Below are positions 1-9,679 of a stretch of DNA of 33,413 bases, piece by piece. Below the pieces are notes generated by a model, which saw only the letters and a program-made list of their open reading frames with translations, was not told the DNA's origin and ran no database searches. Position 1 is the stretch's first letter. The number at the start of each line of letters is the position of its first letter. Source of the DNA: a virus; the IMG/VR virus record IMGVR_UViG_3300047546_001988, positions 1-33,413 of that record. One strand, 5' to 3'. Both the position numbers and the translations under genes were made by a program.

Positions 1-231
1 GATCCAGTCAAAGAGCCCCTTGAGCGTCCACGCCCGAGGCTCCAGACCGCACCAGATCGGAGCCAGAGCCCTGCGGTTCCCGTAGAATCGCTGTATGACC
101 CGTTGTTCGGCCTGCGCGTACTCGCGGCCCACGAAGTACCACGAAGCCGCGAACGCCCCGTAGAACGGGTCTCCAAACAGGCACCACAGCACCGACTGAA
201 TCACAAGCGCGATGAACGTGTGTGAGGTCAT
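1..231 (-). CDS. Small phage membrane-type protein, partial (runs off left edge)
   Basis: Seventy-seven codons are visible, starting at ATG 231 and still open at base 1. The start overlaps the tail-fibre stop as ATGA, and an AGAAGG ribosome-binding site lies about 8 bases upstream. The N-terminus (about residues 5-30) is hydrophobic and could be one membrane helix. It is followed by a GREYAQAEQR segment and then a WTLKGLFDW stretch. Small proteins with a GRE-x-AQAE pattern are, from memory, common next to tail-fibre and lysis genes of podoviruses. No lysis function can be proven from this fragment. A longer reading of the same DNA in another frame (8-313) would cover the tail-fibre 3' end and looks like a shadow. 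Confidence 0.7.
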   Translation of the reverse strand, partial: MTSHTFIALVIQSVLWCLFGDPFYGAFAASWYFVGREYAQAEQRVIQRFYGNRRALAPIWCGLEPRAWTLKGLFDWI

Positions 232-2660
232 GCTTCAACCTTCTGAACAGTGCAGACGCTCCAACCAGCCACTGTAGACAACGCAGCTCCAGAATTTTGA
301 TAAACCAACACACGAATCCGATTTCCAGATGTCAGGTAACGAGTTGCGCAAGTAAATGCGTTGATTGACTGACCTGAGATTGGGGCGGTGTTCATGATTG
401 AAGGATCGTAATCTGATCCATTGATTTCAATCTTAGCCAAACGTCCACCAGTTGCGTTTGCGTCAAACTGCACACTTGCTTCAATGCGATACCATCCAGT
501 TGATTTTATGTAAAACGAATCATCGTTTGTTGATGCGTTGTGAATACCAGTTGAATCAAAAGCATCAGCATTCCACGCAATAGCCGTCCACGTTGCATTG
601 GAAATCGACTGTGCAGTATCTCTTCTGGACTGACAGATGTTTGGGCTGATTCCATTGTATGGTGTTGTGATCCCATCTTGGACATGACAATCAGTGACAG
701 TGTTTGCGTAATCCTTGTCGTATCCTGTTGAAGGATACTCAATCGGGAAAACCGTGTTCAGAAAGCCCGTCTGAGTTGTTTTTGTTGCTTGATTGTCTTT
801 TACAAAACAAGATTTGAATCGAATTGATCTTGGCTGGAAACCGTCAACCTCAGGCTCCCGACTGATGTAAAAACCTGCCCTGTAGGTCATGCTTGGCCTT
901 CCAGTGACAAATCCAGTGTTCACTGATTGGCACCCAACAAAATCGACTTTCTCCGGAATAGATGTCCCGGCAGTTTTCATGCCGCTAACCAAAAATCCAA
1001 TGTCGCCGCAATTTATTGCAGTGCATCCGGTCACAATGATGTCATGGCACGCATTGGCAAATTTGAACCCAACAGCAGCGCCTCTGTCTGCAACGCAACC
1101 TGTCAAACTGAAATTTCGATTCCCATCAACTCCGTCACCAGTTCCGGTGAAGTCGTAACACTGATCCACCAAAGTCACCACTGAGTTCGAGAGCGAAAAG
1201 CCTCTGGCATTTCCGCCAGCAATTCCGCGACTATAGATATTAGTGTACGCGGTTCCATTCCAAGCATACAAGCGAGCGACACGGTTTCCTGAACCTGTGT
1301 AATCCTCACAGTTAGAGAACCAGATACCTTGCACGACATCATCGGTGATCGTGCCTGTAAGCCGGGCGCGCATGTCGTGGACGTACGATCCCGAAATGTC
1401 AAAGTCTCGGCACCACCAAAGTCCGATCCCATTCCCGGAACCATCCCCGAAAACTTCCACGTCTTTGAGCCAGAAGTCATTTGAATACGTGGCTCCAGTG
1501 CCTTCGATTTTTAGACCAAAAACGAAATTCAATGCCCCGTTCGGATTGCTGTCGTAAGCTGCGTTCGGGTAAGGATTTGTTCCACGATCAATCGAAATGT
1601 TTTCGATGAAAAACCCAGAAATGTACTTAATGTACAGGGTCACACACGCCAGCACTCCAGACTGATTCGTCTGCTTCAGTGTGCAGTTCCGAAGCCCCTT
1701 GAACGACGAAGGCTGCACCGTCCCACTGACCGCGTACGTGAGCCCTCCGCCGTCTACCGGGAATCCGCTCTGAAGTGCCGCCAGAACCGCTGCCGTGTCA
1801 TCAGTCACGCCATCGCCAACGGCTCCGAAGTCTTTGAAGGACTTGAAATCTCTGGACTTGCTCTGCTGCGAACGCGGAACAGCACCGGTTCCCTCCTGCA
1901 CAAACTGGACCGATTCGCCTCCAATCGCGTCGTTTAAGACACGCGCGCCGACAAACAGAAATTTATCACCAGCCGTTGCGCCGGTCGCAAGTGTGACTGT
2001 CGTGCTGTTTGTCTCCGTGTAATCGCTTAGAGCAAGTCGCAGGCCATTCCGATACACCGCGAGGTTATTTGTCCCCGGAGTGTAAACAAGGCTGGTGAGC
2101 GTAAACACCGTTTGCGAGGCCGTTGCTGTTCTCGATTCAGTCGAAAACGTGGACGCATTCAGTTCCGCCGCGCTGTAATTCGTCAGGGCAGTCCCTCCAG
2201 CGTTCCACCCAAGCAACTGCGCCCCGCTGGCATTCGGAAGCTCTGTAGAGACGCCAGCAGCAAAATCCGAAACACGCGCCCGCATCGACCGAGACGAATC
2301 GGTCTTCAGCGTCTGAACCATCATCGTCAGCCGATCAAAGACGTCCTCGTGTGTCTCAGCGAAAAATGCACCCTGGTTCCGCAGATCCGTGGTTTGCGTG
2401 ATCGCGGAAATCGCGCGCCGGATCGTGATTCGGGTTCCGTTCGAGGGAGCCGTTCCAAACGTCACATTCCCGCCAGCATAGGAACCAACTCCCGAAACAG
2501 TGTAATGCGTTCCCTCGGTGTAATACGTTTCGGATCCTGACGGAAGTTCCCCGATCACAACAAGATCCGCAGATGCCAGCGCGCGGAACGTGTACGGGAA
2601 AACGGTTTGGGAACCGTTGGCGATTGCCGTGATGAGGTTGGTTTCAGATGCGACTGTCAT
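228..2660 (-). CDS. Tail fibre / tailspike with T7-like anchor, pectate-lyase-like shaft and C1q-like tip
   Basis: 810 residues. The start at ATG 2660 is chosen over an earlier in-frame codon because AGAGGA lies 7-9 bases upstream and the ATG overlaps the stop of the preceding gene as ATGA. Residues 1 to about 150 resemble the virion-anchoring N-terminal domain of T7 gp17-type fibres (VFPYTFRALASADLVV, later THEDVFDRLTMMVQ). Around residues 276-300 an FGAVGDGVTDDT motif marks a pectate-lyase-3-type right-handed beta-helix, the usual shaft of polysaccharide-binding or -degrading tailspikes. The last 110 residues (from about YIKSTGWYRIEASVQF) look like a C1q/TNF-type trimeric tip. By family this is the receptor-binding protein and it may depolymerise a surface glycan. 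Catalytic residues cannot be assigned by eye. It is the last large gene of the late operon, directly after the ejection proteins. Confidence 0.85.
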   Translation of the reverse strand: MTVASETNLITAIANGSQTVFPYTFRALASADLVVIGELPSGSETYYTEGTHYTVSGVGSYAGGNVTFGTAPSNGTRITIRRAISAITQTTDLRNQGAFFAETHEDVFDRLTMMVQTLKTDSSRSMRARVSDFAAGVSTELPNASGAQLLGWNAGGTALTNYSAAELNASTFSTESRTATASQTVFTLTSLVYTPGTNNLAVYRNGLRLALSDYTETNSTTVTLATGATAGDKFLFVGARVLNDAIGGESVQFVQEGTGAVPRSQQSKSRDFKSFKDFGAVGDGVTDDTAAVLAALQSGFPVDGGGLTYAVSGTVQPSSFKGLRNCTLKQTNQSGVLACVTLYIKYISGFFIENISIDRGTNPYPNAAYDSNPNGALNFVFGLKIEGTGATYSNDFWLKDVEVFGDGSGNGIGLWWCRDFDISGSYVHDMRARLTGTITDDVVQGIWFSNCEDYTGSGNRVARLYAWNGTAYTNIYSRGIAGGNARGFSLSNSVVTLVDQCYDFTGTGDGVDGNRNFSLTGCVADRGAAVGFKFANACHDIIVTGCTAINCGDIGFLVSGMKTAGTSIPEKVDFVGCQSVNTGFVTGRPSMTYRAGFYISREPEVDGFQPRSIRFKSCFVKDNQATKTTQTGFLNTVFPIEYPSTGYDKDYANTVTDCHVQDGITTPYNGISPNICQSRRDTAQSISNATWTAIAWNADAFDSTGIHNASTNDDSFYIKSTGWYRIEASVQFDANATGGRLAKIEINGSDYDPSIMNTAPISGQSINAFTCATRYLTSGNRIRVLVYQNSGAALSTVAGWSVCTVQKVEA

Positions 2661-5600
2661 TTGCGTTCCTCTTTGGTTGGGCCGACGATCAAGACGCCCG
2701 GGTTCGTTGTAGTACCTTCCCACAAAGCCTTTGCACCTTCAAATGTCTTCTGTAATGCAGGAGCTGGAAGGTTGAAAAACATGCCGCCCGTTCGAAACAT
2801 CGAACTGACAAGCGGACGGTCATAATCCCATTCAGTCGGATCAAGCCCCTTATCCTGCACTTCCTTCGAAATGCTCTGCGTGAGCTTTTGAATCTCCGGC
2901 AAAATCCTTGTTCCCGCCGGGCCCTCATACTTGCGCCCACTAAGCAGGCCGGGAATCTCGCGCACAAAAGGGAACATCGAAAAAACACTGTTCACCTGTT
3001 CTTTTGCAAGTTTCGCATACCAAGGATCTTCGTCGCCGTCGTCGCCTTTGAGTAAATCCTTGAGCAACATGGAAATCAGAAGCGGAAGCGTGTTCAAAAC
3101 GGACATATCAACCAACAACCTTCCAACGGACAGGGGATCTTTGAACTCTGTCCGCTTAATCAGTTGCACGTTTTGGTTAAGCAGCGCGTTCGAATAACTG
3201 TAAAACGTTGTCCACAGCTTAAAGAATGCGCCGCCCATGCGTTGCACCTTTGCCTGTGCCTTGATATGGCCGCCCCCCTGCGTATCTTCCACAAGTTTGT
3301 CGCCATACGCAATCGCATCGGCTTCAGAGGCATTCAGTTCTCCCTTGGCGTACAGATACCCGGCAAGCCAAGTCGGAATGTCTGCCAGCATCTGGCCTTT
3401 GCCAATCAAGTAGAAGTAGCTGTCGGTGATCGCAGTGCGCTTCGACGGATCGACCGTGTTGCGAAGTTCTGAAATGTCTCGATCCAGTGTCTTGGATCGC
3501 ATCCGCATGAACGTCGATTTTTCATGGATCACAGCAACTCGAGCTTCCAATTCGGAAGCGTCGCCAAGCCATGCGTGCAACGCCCGCGCCATGTACTTCG
3601 CCCCTTTCGGCCCGAGTTTAGGAATCGCGTTGGTGAACCCGTAGGTCTGTTGCAACACTGTCCACAGATTCCATGCCATGCCTGCTACAGTGGATCGTGT
3701 GCGAAGCCATGTTGCAACAGCCTCCCACGGAGATTTTTTCTCAAGGCCACCGGATGCAATGTCCATCACCACATCCCGCAATTCCGTCAGCATTTCCTCA
3801 CTGTAAAAACCAGCGATCGTCCCGGAAATTTCTGAGTCATTCAAAATCCGGTTCACGTCGATGAGCATCTCATGATGCGTCAGATCGTGAATCACCATTG
3901 CAACATGGTTGTGCAGCACATCGAACCCGATCTTCACCGGACGTTCGACGCCCTCAACACGAGCCTTGGTGTGCCCTCTGGCGGTTGTGGCAAACCCAAC
4001 TGCCCCTCGCATCATCTGCTTTGCCACATCTGCCGCTGATTCGGATTCCGCTTTTGCGCCAGTGTACTTGAGCGGGTAATATCCGCCGGGCATGACCCCG
4101 AACTTTGTCACCCATGGGGTAGGCTCCACCTTTTCAGGTGCGATGCCATACACACGTTCCTGCTTGGCTTTGATTGCAGGCCAGAAGGAATCAATAAAAT
4201 CCCAAACGGACTGCACAAACTTCACATCCTTTTCAGTCAGGGTCTCGAGGATTTTCTCAACATCCGACTCAGTAAACCCGTTGTAACCATCAACAAGTTT
4301 CTTGCGGTTGTCGGCATTCCCCCAGTTCAAAGCAATGCAAAGTCGGTCTTCATGTGAAAGCTGGAATGATCCAGTCACACCTTGGATGTTCACCCGCTTC
4401 TTGAACTGCGAACGCTCCTCGTCCGTGTAAACCTCATACAACTTCCGAAGCGTTTCGGTTGCTTCGGAGGTCATGATGTCTTGCGCGTTCTGTGCCTCGT
4501 TCACGGGCCGCTGAATGCCGTTGAACATCGGGCCAAATGGCTTGAACCGATCCAACTCCTCCACGATGTCCGTAAGCCGTCGCGTTGATTGGAAGAGCCC
4601 GTTGATAAGCCCGAATCGGCGCTCTGTTTTGCTCTTTGCCCTAGGCGAGACGACAGCGCCTTTCCGGCCTTCCTGCATGGAAGGGAGCGCTTCGCTCTTG
4701 AACGCTTCAAACGTGCGATCTCGCTCAGCTTTCAAAAGTTTGTTCTTCAGAGATGCCAGTTTGTCGATCTGCTTTACCGCATTGTAAACGTCGCGGAACT
4801 CCACAAACGTCATGGTGCGAAAGTCCTGCTCAAACGCGTCGTCGTAAAGCGCGTCAGAGATTTCAACCGTGAACCCTTGTTCCTCTTGGGATTCGATCCA
4901 CTTGCGAAGGTTGAGACGTTCTTCGATCCGAACTAGCGGCGTCGTCCGCAACTGGAACCGCTCCAGAATGGACTGCACCTGTTCACGGTACTGGTTGCCA
5001 GCCTTCCCAAGCCGCGCCAGCGCTTTGTCGTCGCTCATGCGCAGCAGGTAACGCTGCATTTTCTCCGTATCCTTCTGGATCTCACGAGCTGCCCGGTACA
5101 TGGCATGCCCAACAAGTTCCGCCTCTTTCTGTGCCAATGCCTGTTGGAAGTTTCCGGAAGCAACAGCCTTTGCCGCCGCTGCAGATGCCCGTTTTGCCGC
5201 CGCCAGATACAGACTCGGGCGAATCTCGCGAATCTGTTGCGCTGACAGCGTTCGATTCGCAGATTGCCGCGCCAGTTCGTTTATGAGCCGCAAATCCTGA
5301 AGTTGCGAGACTGCCAGTGCCTGCGCCTCGTTTGCGCGCAAAAGCCGCTTTGCCAGCAAGCCAAGCGGTGCGCCAGCCGCTACGCGTCCCACAGCCTGCT
5401 CATCAGCCCTGACACGCCTTGCCAGCGCCGACATCTCAGCGGCGATCACTTCATCGCGTTGTTCGTTCCTGACATCCTCAGCCGCTGCATCAGCAAGCTC
5501 CTGTTCATCCTGAATCAGGGACGGATAAAGAACGTCGAGCCTGCGTTGCGTTTCGGCCGAAACCGCTTTTGCAAAGGGTTCGATACTGGCAAGCGCTGTG

Positions 5601-8600
5601 ACAAGTTCATCGCCAGACTGGAAGCCGAGGATGTTTGCAGCCGCATCCGCATCCATGCCACCCTCAACCCGGTAAACACCCAGGTTCTTCAGCTTCTTCC
5701 GGACTTCCTTGGTGACGCTGGGAAGCGCGATAACGCTGTCTCGATCCAGTTTGAACGGCGTCACAATGCCGTTAACCTCTTCGCCGTTCGGTTGTTTGCC
5801 GAAACGTAAAAACGCCAAAGCGATGTGGTTCCGATCCGCGTTTAGTTCAGTGGAAACCTCTTCAAGGATCCGCTCTTTCTCATCCAAACGTTCCTGAGTC
5901 TGCGCATCACGGATTTCCTTCATGAGGCGCGTTTGCAGTTTCTCGCGGGCCTGCATGGACGCCTTAATAACGAACTTGGAGTAACGCTCCCACTGGTCAT
6001 CCGTCATGAACGCCGGTTTTTCCATGAACATCGGCTCAACACCATTCTCAGCTTGTGCGGCGTCGATTTCGTCCTCGGTCGCAACCATGCGATCGAACAC
6101 ACGGCGAATGTCATCTGACAAAGTGGCATCCAATTCAGGGTTCAGAAGATCCTTGTAAATTCGGAGAAGCCACATGCGCATGGATGCAAAAAAACCGCGC
6201 ACGTCTTCTGCTGGTGCCACGCCTTCCATCAGGTACTTCTCGAAACCACGGGCAAATGTCTCGTGCTGATCGCTTGTCGGATAATCCTGCGCATCATCCA
6301 TTTTCAGCCAACGCCGAATGGCATCCACGTCCGCCTTGAGGTCTCCCTGCGCTGCCCCGGCGTTGTCGATGTCCAACGACACTTCAAGGTACCAATGGGC
6401 CATCTCGTGCATGAAGGTGGAGGCATTTGCCTTCCTCAGCATGCCAATCGTGAACGGCCTGCGCCCCGCCCCGCGTTGTGTCGGATCGAATTGGATGAAC
6501 CCTCTGGCTGCAATTTGTTGCTGCTCCTGTTTAAGCGCAACACGCGGCAAAAGTTCCGCGCTGGAATCCTGAAACAGAATGCTTTTTTCCTCTGGATTAA
6601 ACCGCTCCGACAACGGGATGACGTTTCCGTCAGCGTCGCGGGTAACGGGGTCGGCGGATTTGATCTGATTGGAAGTGAAAACAATAGCTTCTTCCAGCCC
6701 ATTAAAATCCGGTTTTGAAAATCCTTTTTTTGGAAAAATTAAAATCCCATCGTATCCTTTTGCCTTGTAGGCATCTATATCCGCCTTGGAAAGGTCGTAA
6801 TGTTTTCCGCGTTCAGTGAATGTTGCGGTCTCATCCAGAATTAAAGGATTGTTTATTCTTAAATACGCTTCGGTCAAAACATCACCATAAATCAAAGCGT
6901 ATGATTTATCTCCTGTAAATCGAACAACCGGACCAGTTTTTCCGGCTTGTGGGTCAAAGATAATCCGCCTTGTTTTGTTGGCCCTATACACAGGCCCCAC
7001 ATCATACCCCGCCGCCTTCGCCGCTTCATCCACTAACCGCTGCGCCGTCTCCATGTCACCGGCTTCCACCGCTGCGAGATACTCCGCATCGCGCGCGTCC
7101 CCCTGATACAGTTCAGCGCTGACGGGTTCTTGGCCAGTGATCGTCACTGGAAACCGTTCGCGCATCTGTGGGAGCGATAAACCAGAACGCGCCCCAAGGA
7201 TGTACATCATGCGCGCAAAGATGCTCGCGTGTACCTTTGCAACTGCGTCTCTTCCGTAACGTCCAGTGTTCAAAAGCTGCTGCGTCAGCTCATCGGTGAA
7301 CGCTTTCACCTCAGGGTTTTTCGACGGAAACGCGGCCTGAAACTTGGCGTCCTCAGCGCTGATCTCTTGCAACTGAGTTGCAACTTGCGCTTGCTCAGAA
7401 CGGACAGAATCCAATTCAGATTGCAGTGAATTTGCTTTTTCAACTTCACTCGTGAGCGACTGGTATTCATTCGCCAGAGCTTGCATCTCGGGCGATTCAG
7501 CCTGTCCGGTCAGCGTCGCCACCAATGCCTCAGCGGGAGTCTGTGGGAACTGTTGCCGGATCGCATCAAGCCGCGTCTGGATCTCAGGAAGGCGCGCCTG
7601 AGCCTCAGCCACATCCGCCTCCAGTTTCACACGCTGTTCCTCAAGTGTCGCAGCCCGCGCCTGCAACTGTTCGCTGGACTGGTTCAGCTTCACGAGGTTA
7701 TCCAACGCCGCTTCCTGCGCGCGCAACTCCTCGGCCATCTCGTTCACCGTCGGAGCGGACGAGGACCCCAACCTCAAATCTCGAGAAAGCACCTCGTTGT
7801 GTTCGGTCGGTGCCAGTTTCTCGGTGTACTCGCCAATCGGGATTTCGATGTCAGACCCAGTTTGCCGGGCGCGATCGTAAACCTCAGCGGACCCAAGCAC
7901 CTGTTCGGCAACTGCGCGCGGGTCCATTTTCCGGGCCGAAAAATACGCATCCCATTTCTCGATTGGAGCAAACACCGATTGCACCGGCCCATTCTCTGCC
8001 GCCATGTTTCCGAGCATTGCCAGCATCCCCGGAACACGTTCACGCGTTTTCTGCTGAAGCGCTTCGTTGCCAAGTTCGCGGAAAAAATCAACCTGCGCCT
8101 GCGCCTGTTGAGCAAGTCGGTTCGATGCCGCAATCATCCCCGGCCCGTACCGCAACAACCCGGCACCAGGTACAAACGCCGCCGCCGCCGCCGCCGCCAA
8201 GTATCCCTCGGGATTAAAATCGGGTGTCTCAAGATCCGTGAGCGGTTGAGACAAAAGCGTCAGGATGTCACCGACGATTTCTTCGCCAGCCTCAGCGATG
8301 ATCCCATGAAACTGGACCTGTTTCAGCCGTTCCTTGAACTGTGGCCACCCGCTTGTGGGATGCAGCTTAAACCAACGCCCGACAAGCAACGCTTTCACCG
8401 CGTTCAGCTTTGTCGCTTCGGCAACCTTGGAGCCAAGTTTCCCTAGGAGTCCGCCTGAAAATTCAGACCCGATCTCGATAGAACTTTGTGACGCCGCCTT
8501 GAAAATCGACTTTGCCAAAGACTCATCGGGTTCCTTCAGGAAAGCCTCAAGGTCTCCAAACTCGTTTTCGCTGATGTTCTGAAGCGCCGGGATCCTGCGT

Positions 8601-9679
8601 TGCAACGTGTTCGCAGCAACTCGCACGGGATTGCCGACGGTTCCAACAAGCGCCGATTTCGTTGCCCATCCGCCGAGCTCGATTGCCGACTTCAACGGAA
8701 GGTTCATTGCCACCTGCCGCGCCGACTTGTTCAGCACACGTTTTGCCGTCGCCAAACCAAGGTTCACCGCAGCTTTCCTGCCCGCCGTCGCCAAACCTCC
8801 AGTGGCGGCCATCTCACCCATAAACGAAGGCATCTGGCTAATCCCAGAGCCAACCATTCCGCCCCAAGTGGTTCCGCGCCTGATCTCCGCGTCCACTTTC
8901 AGCAGATCAAGCCAATCCTTCGCAGTGCCTTCTCCGGAACCAACACGCCGCACCGTGTCATAAAGAGCATTTGCTTCCGCCAACTCAACGCCGCTTGCCA
9001 CAAACGGAATGAACTGACCACGCGCAACATTCCGCTGCACCGTGTCCAGAAACCCAGCAGGCTGAATCGGCAACTGAGTAACCTCCTTTGCCTGCGGAAC
9101 CGTGGACGGCTCGAGAACCTGGGGCGCTTCAGTGATCGCCGCACGCGCCCCCGGGGGCATGTACGGAGCAGCAGCAACCGCAGAGGGCTGGACGAGTGCT
9201 TCCGGAATTTCAGGGATCAGAGGCGAAAGCGCTTTCATGGTGCGCTCCAAGTTTTTGCCGAACACCCCCTTCAACTGTGGCACCTCTTCGATCTGATATC
9301 CCTGATCGCGCAGTGACCGAATCACCATGTTCCGCGCATCCTTGGACATCAGCCCGGGTTCAGCAGATCCCTCGCGCAAGACATCCTCAATTGCCATCAG
9401 CCGCTCAAGGTCGTCCTTTGTCGCCGCCGCGTTCATCGGGTCAGACAAAAGCTGTGCGGTTTTGGGATGCGAAGACTGCAACGCATCCACGTCGATCGAC
9501 GTCTCAGCACGTTTGCGCGCCCAGTCCAGATTTCTGGACACAAAATCAGCCGGAAGATTCAACGTCTTCCCAAGTCGCAACGCCTCAGAAGCCTGATCGA
9601 CAGTTGTGTCTTTCGCCAAAAACAGAGACCCAGCAAGCACTTGCGTGGACTCATCCACTGGAATTTGTTCGTCGATCAT
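2657..9679 (-). CDS. Giant polyvalent internal virion (ejection) protein with ADP-ribosyltransferase-like and HExxH domains
   Basis: 2340 residues, in the position of T7 gp16, between the gp15-like protein (ATGA overlap) and the tail fibre (ATGA overlap). Visible layout: an N-terminal helical region; an alanine-rich hydrophobic stretch near residue 500; a long coiled coil at about 645-783; an ART-like module at about 885-1010 with a VYR core (Y898, R899), a GYDG-type turn and EEAIVFTSNQIKSADP (E996, E997), as in ADP-ribosyltransferases of phage polyvalent proteins; and an HEMAHWYLE zincin-like motif at 1091-1095. The C-terminal 400 residues have the pattern of LPD38-type polyvalent-associated domains (VQRMGGAFFKLWTTFYSYSNA). 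Such proteins are packaged in the head and injected with the DNA, where they may modify host proteins. I see no lytic transglycosylase domain, unlike T7 gp16. The domains are by-eye family matches; activity is inferred. Confidence 0.85.
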   Translation of the reverse strand: MIDEQIPVDESTQVLAGSLFLAKDTTVDQASEALRLGKTLNLPADFVSRNLDWARKRAETSIDVDALQSSHPKTAQLLSDPMNAAATKDDLERLMAIEDVLREGSAEPGLMSKDARNMVIRSLRDQGYQIEEVPQLKGVFGKNLERTMKALSPLIPEIPEALVQPSAVAAAPYMPPGARAAITEAPQVLEPSTVPQAKEVTQLPIQPAGFLDTVQRNVARGQFIPFVASGVELAEANALYDTVRRVGSGEGTAKDWLDLLKVDAEIRRGTTWGGMVGSGISQMPSFMGEMAATGGLATAGRKAAVNLGLATAKRVLNKSARQVAMNLPLKSAIELGGWATKSALVGTVGNPVRVAANTLQRRIPALQNISENEFGDLEAFLKEPDESLAKSIFKAASQSSIEIGSEFSGGLLGKLGSKVAEATKLNAVKALLVGRWFKLHPTSGWPQFKERLKQVQFHGIIAEAGEEIVGDILTLLSQPLTDLETPDFNPEGYLAAAAAAAFVPGAGLLRYGPGMIAASNRLAQQAQAQVDFFRELGNEALQQKTRERVPGMLAMLGNMAAENGPVQSVFAPIEKWDAYFSARKMDPRAVAEQVLGSAEVYDRARQTGSDIEIPIGEYTEKLAPTEHNEVLSRDLRLGSSSAPTVNEMAEELRAQEAALDNLVKLNQSSEQLQARAATLEEQRVKLEADVAEAQARLPEIQTRLDAIRQQFPQTPAEALVATLTGQAESPEMQALANEYQSLTSEVEKANSLQSELDSVRSEQAQVATQLQEISAEDAKFQAAFPSKNPEVKAFTDELTQQLLNTGRYGRDAVAKVHASIFARMMYILGARSGLSLPQMRERFPVTITGQEPVSAELYQGDARDAEYLAAVEAGDMETAQRLVDEAAKAAGYDVGPVYRANKTRRIIFDPQAGKTGPVVRFTGDKSYALIYGDVLTEAYLRINNPLILDETATFTERGKHYDLSKADIDAYKAKGYDGILIFPKKGFSKPDFNGLEEAIVFTSNQIKSADPVTRDADGNVIPLSERFNPEEKSILFQDSSAELLPRVALKQEQQQIAARGFIQFDPTQRGAGRRPFTIGMLRKANASTFMHEMAHWYLEVSLDIDNAGAAQGDLKADVDAIRRWLKMDDAQDYPTSDQHETFARGFEKYLMEGVAPAEDVRGFFASMRMWLLRIYKDLLNPELDATLSDDIRRVFDRMVATEDEIDAAQAENGVEPMFMEKPAFMTDDQWERYSKFVIKASMQAREKLQTRLMKEIRDAQTQERLDEKERILEEVSTELNADRNHIALAFLRFGKQPNGEEVNGIVTPFKLDRDSVIALPSVTKEVRKKLKNLGVYRVEGGMDADAAANILGFQSGDELVTALASIEPFAKAVSAETQRRLDVLYPSLIQDEQELADAAAEDVRNEQRDEVIAAEMSALARRVRADEQAVGRVAAGAPLGLLAKRLLRANEAQALAVSQLQDLRLINELARQSANRTLSAQQIREIRPSLYLAAAKRASAAAAKAVASGNFQQALAQKEAELVGHAMYRAAREIQKDTEKMQRYLLRMSDDKALARLGKAGNQYREQVQSILERFQLRTTPLVRIEERLNLRKWIESQEEQGFTVEISDALYDDAFEQDFRTMTFVEFRDVYNAVKQIDKLASLKNKLLKAERDRTFEAFKSEALPSMQEGRKGAVVSPRAKSKTERRFGLINGLFQSTRRLTDIVEELDRFKPFGPMFNGIQRPVNEAQNAQDIMTSEATETLRKLYEVYTDEERSQFKKRVNIQGVTGSFQLSHEDRLCIALNWGNADNRKKLVDGYNGFTESDVEKILETLTEKDVKFVQSVWDFIDSFWPAIKAKQERVYGIAPEKVEPTPWVTKFGVMPGGYYPLKYTGAKAESESAADVAKQMMRGAVGFATTARGHTKARVEGVERPVKIGFDVLHNHVAMVIHDLTHHEMLIDVNRILNDSEISGTIAGFYSEEMLTELRDVVMDIASGGLEKKSPWEAVATWLRTRSTVAGMAWNLWTVLQQTYGFTNAIPKLGPKGAKYMARALHAWLGDASELEARVAVIHEKSTFMRMRSKTLDRDISELRNTVDPSKRTAITDSYFYLIGKGQMLADIPTWLAGYLYAKGELNASEADAIAYGDKLVEDTQGGGHIKAQAKVQRMGGAFFKLWTTFYSYSNALLNQNVQLIKRTEFKDPLSVGRLLVDMSVLNTLPLLISMLLKDLLKGDDGDEDPWYAKLAKEQVNSVFSMFPFVREIPGLLSGRKYEGPAGTRILPEIQKLTQSISKEVQDKGLDPTEWDYDRPLVSSMFRTGGMFFNLPAPALQKTFEGAKALWEGTTTNPGVLIVGPTKEERK

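Noticed and set aside
8-313. A 101-residue minus-strand ORF at the left edge
   Set aside because: It covers the tail-fibre 3' end in another frame. The ATGA-coupled frame starting at 231 has a good ribosome-binding site and a plausible membrane protein.
8178-8200. GCC trinucleotide run in the giant ejection protein gene as a phase-variable repeat
   Set aside because: It encodes an alanine run and slips in multiples of three, so it would not switch the reading frame.
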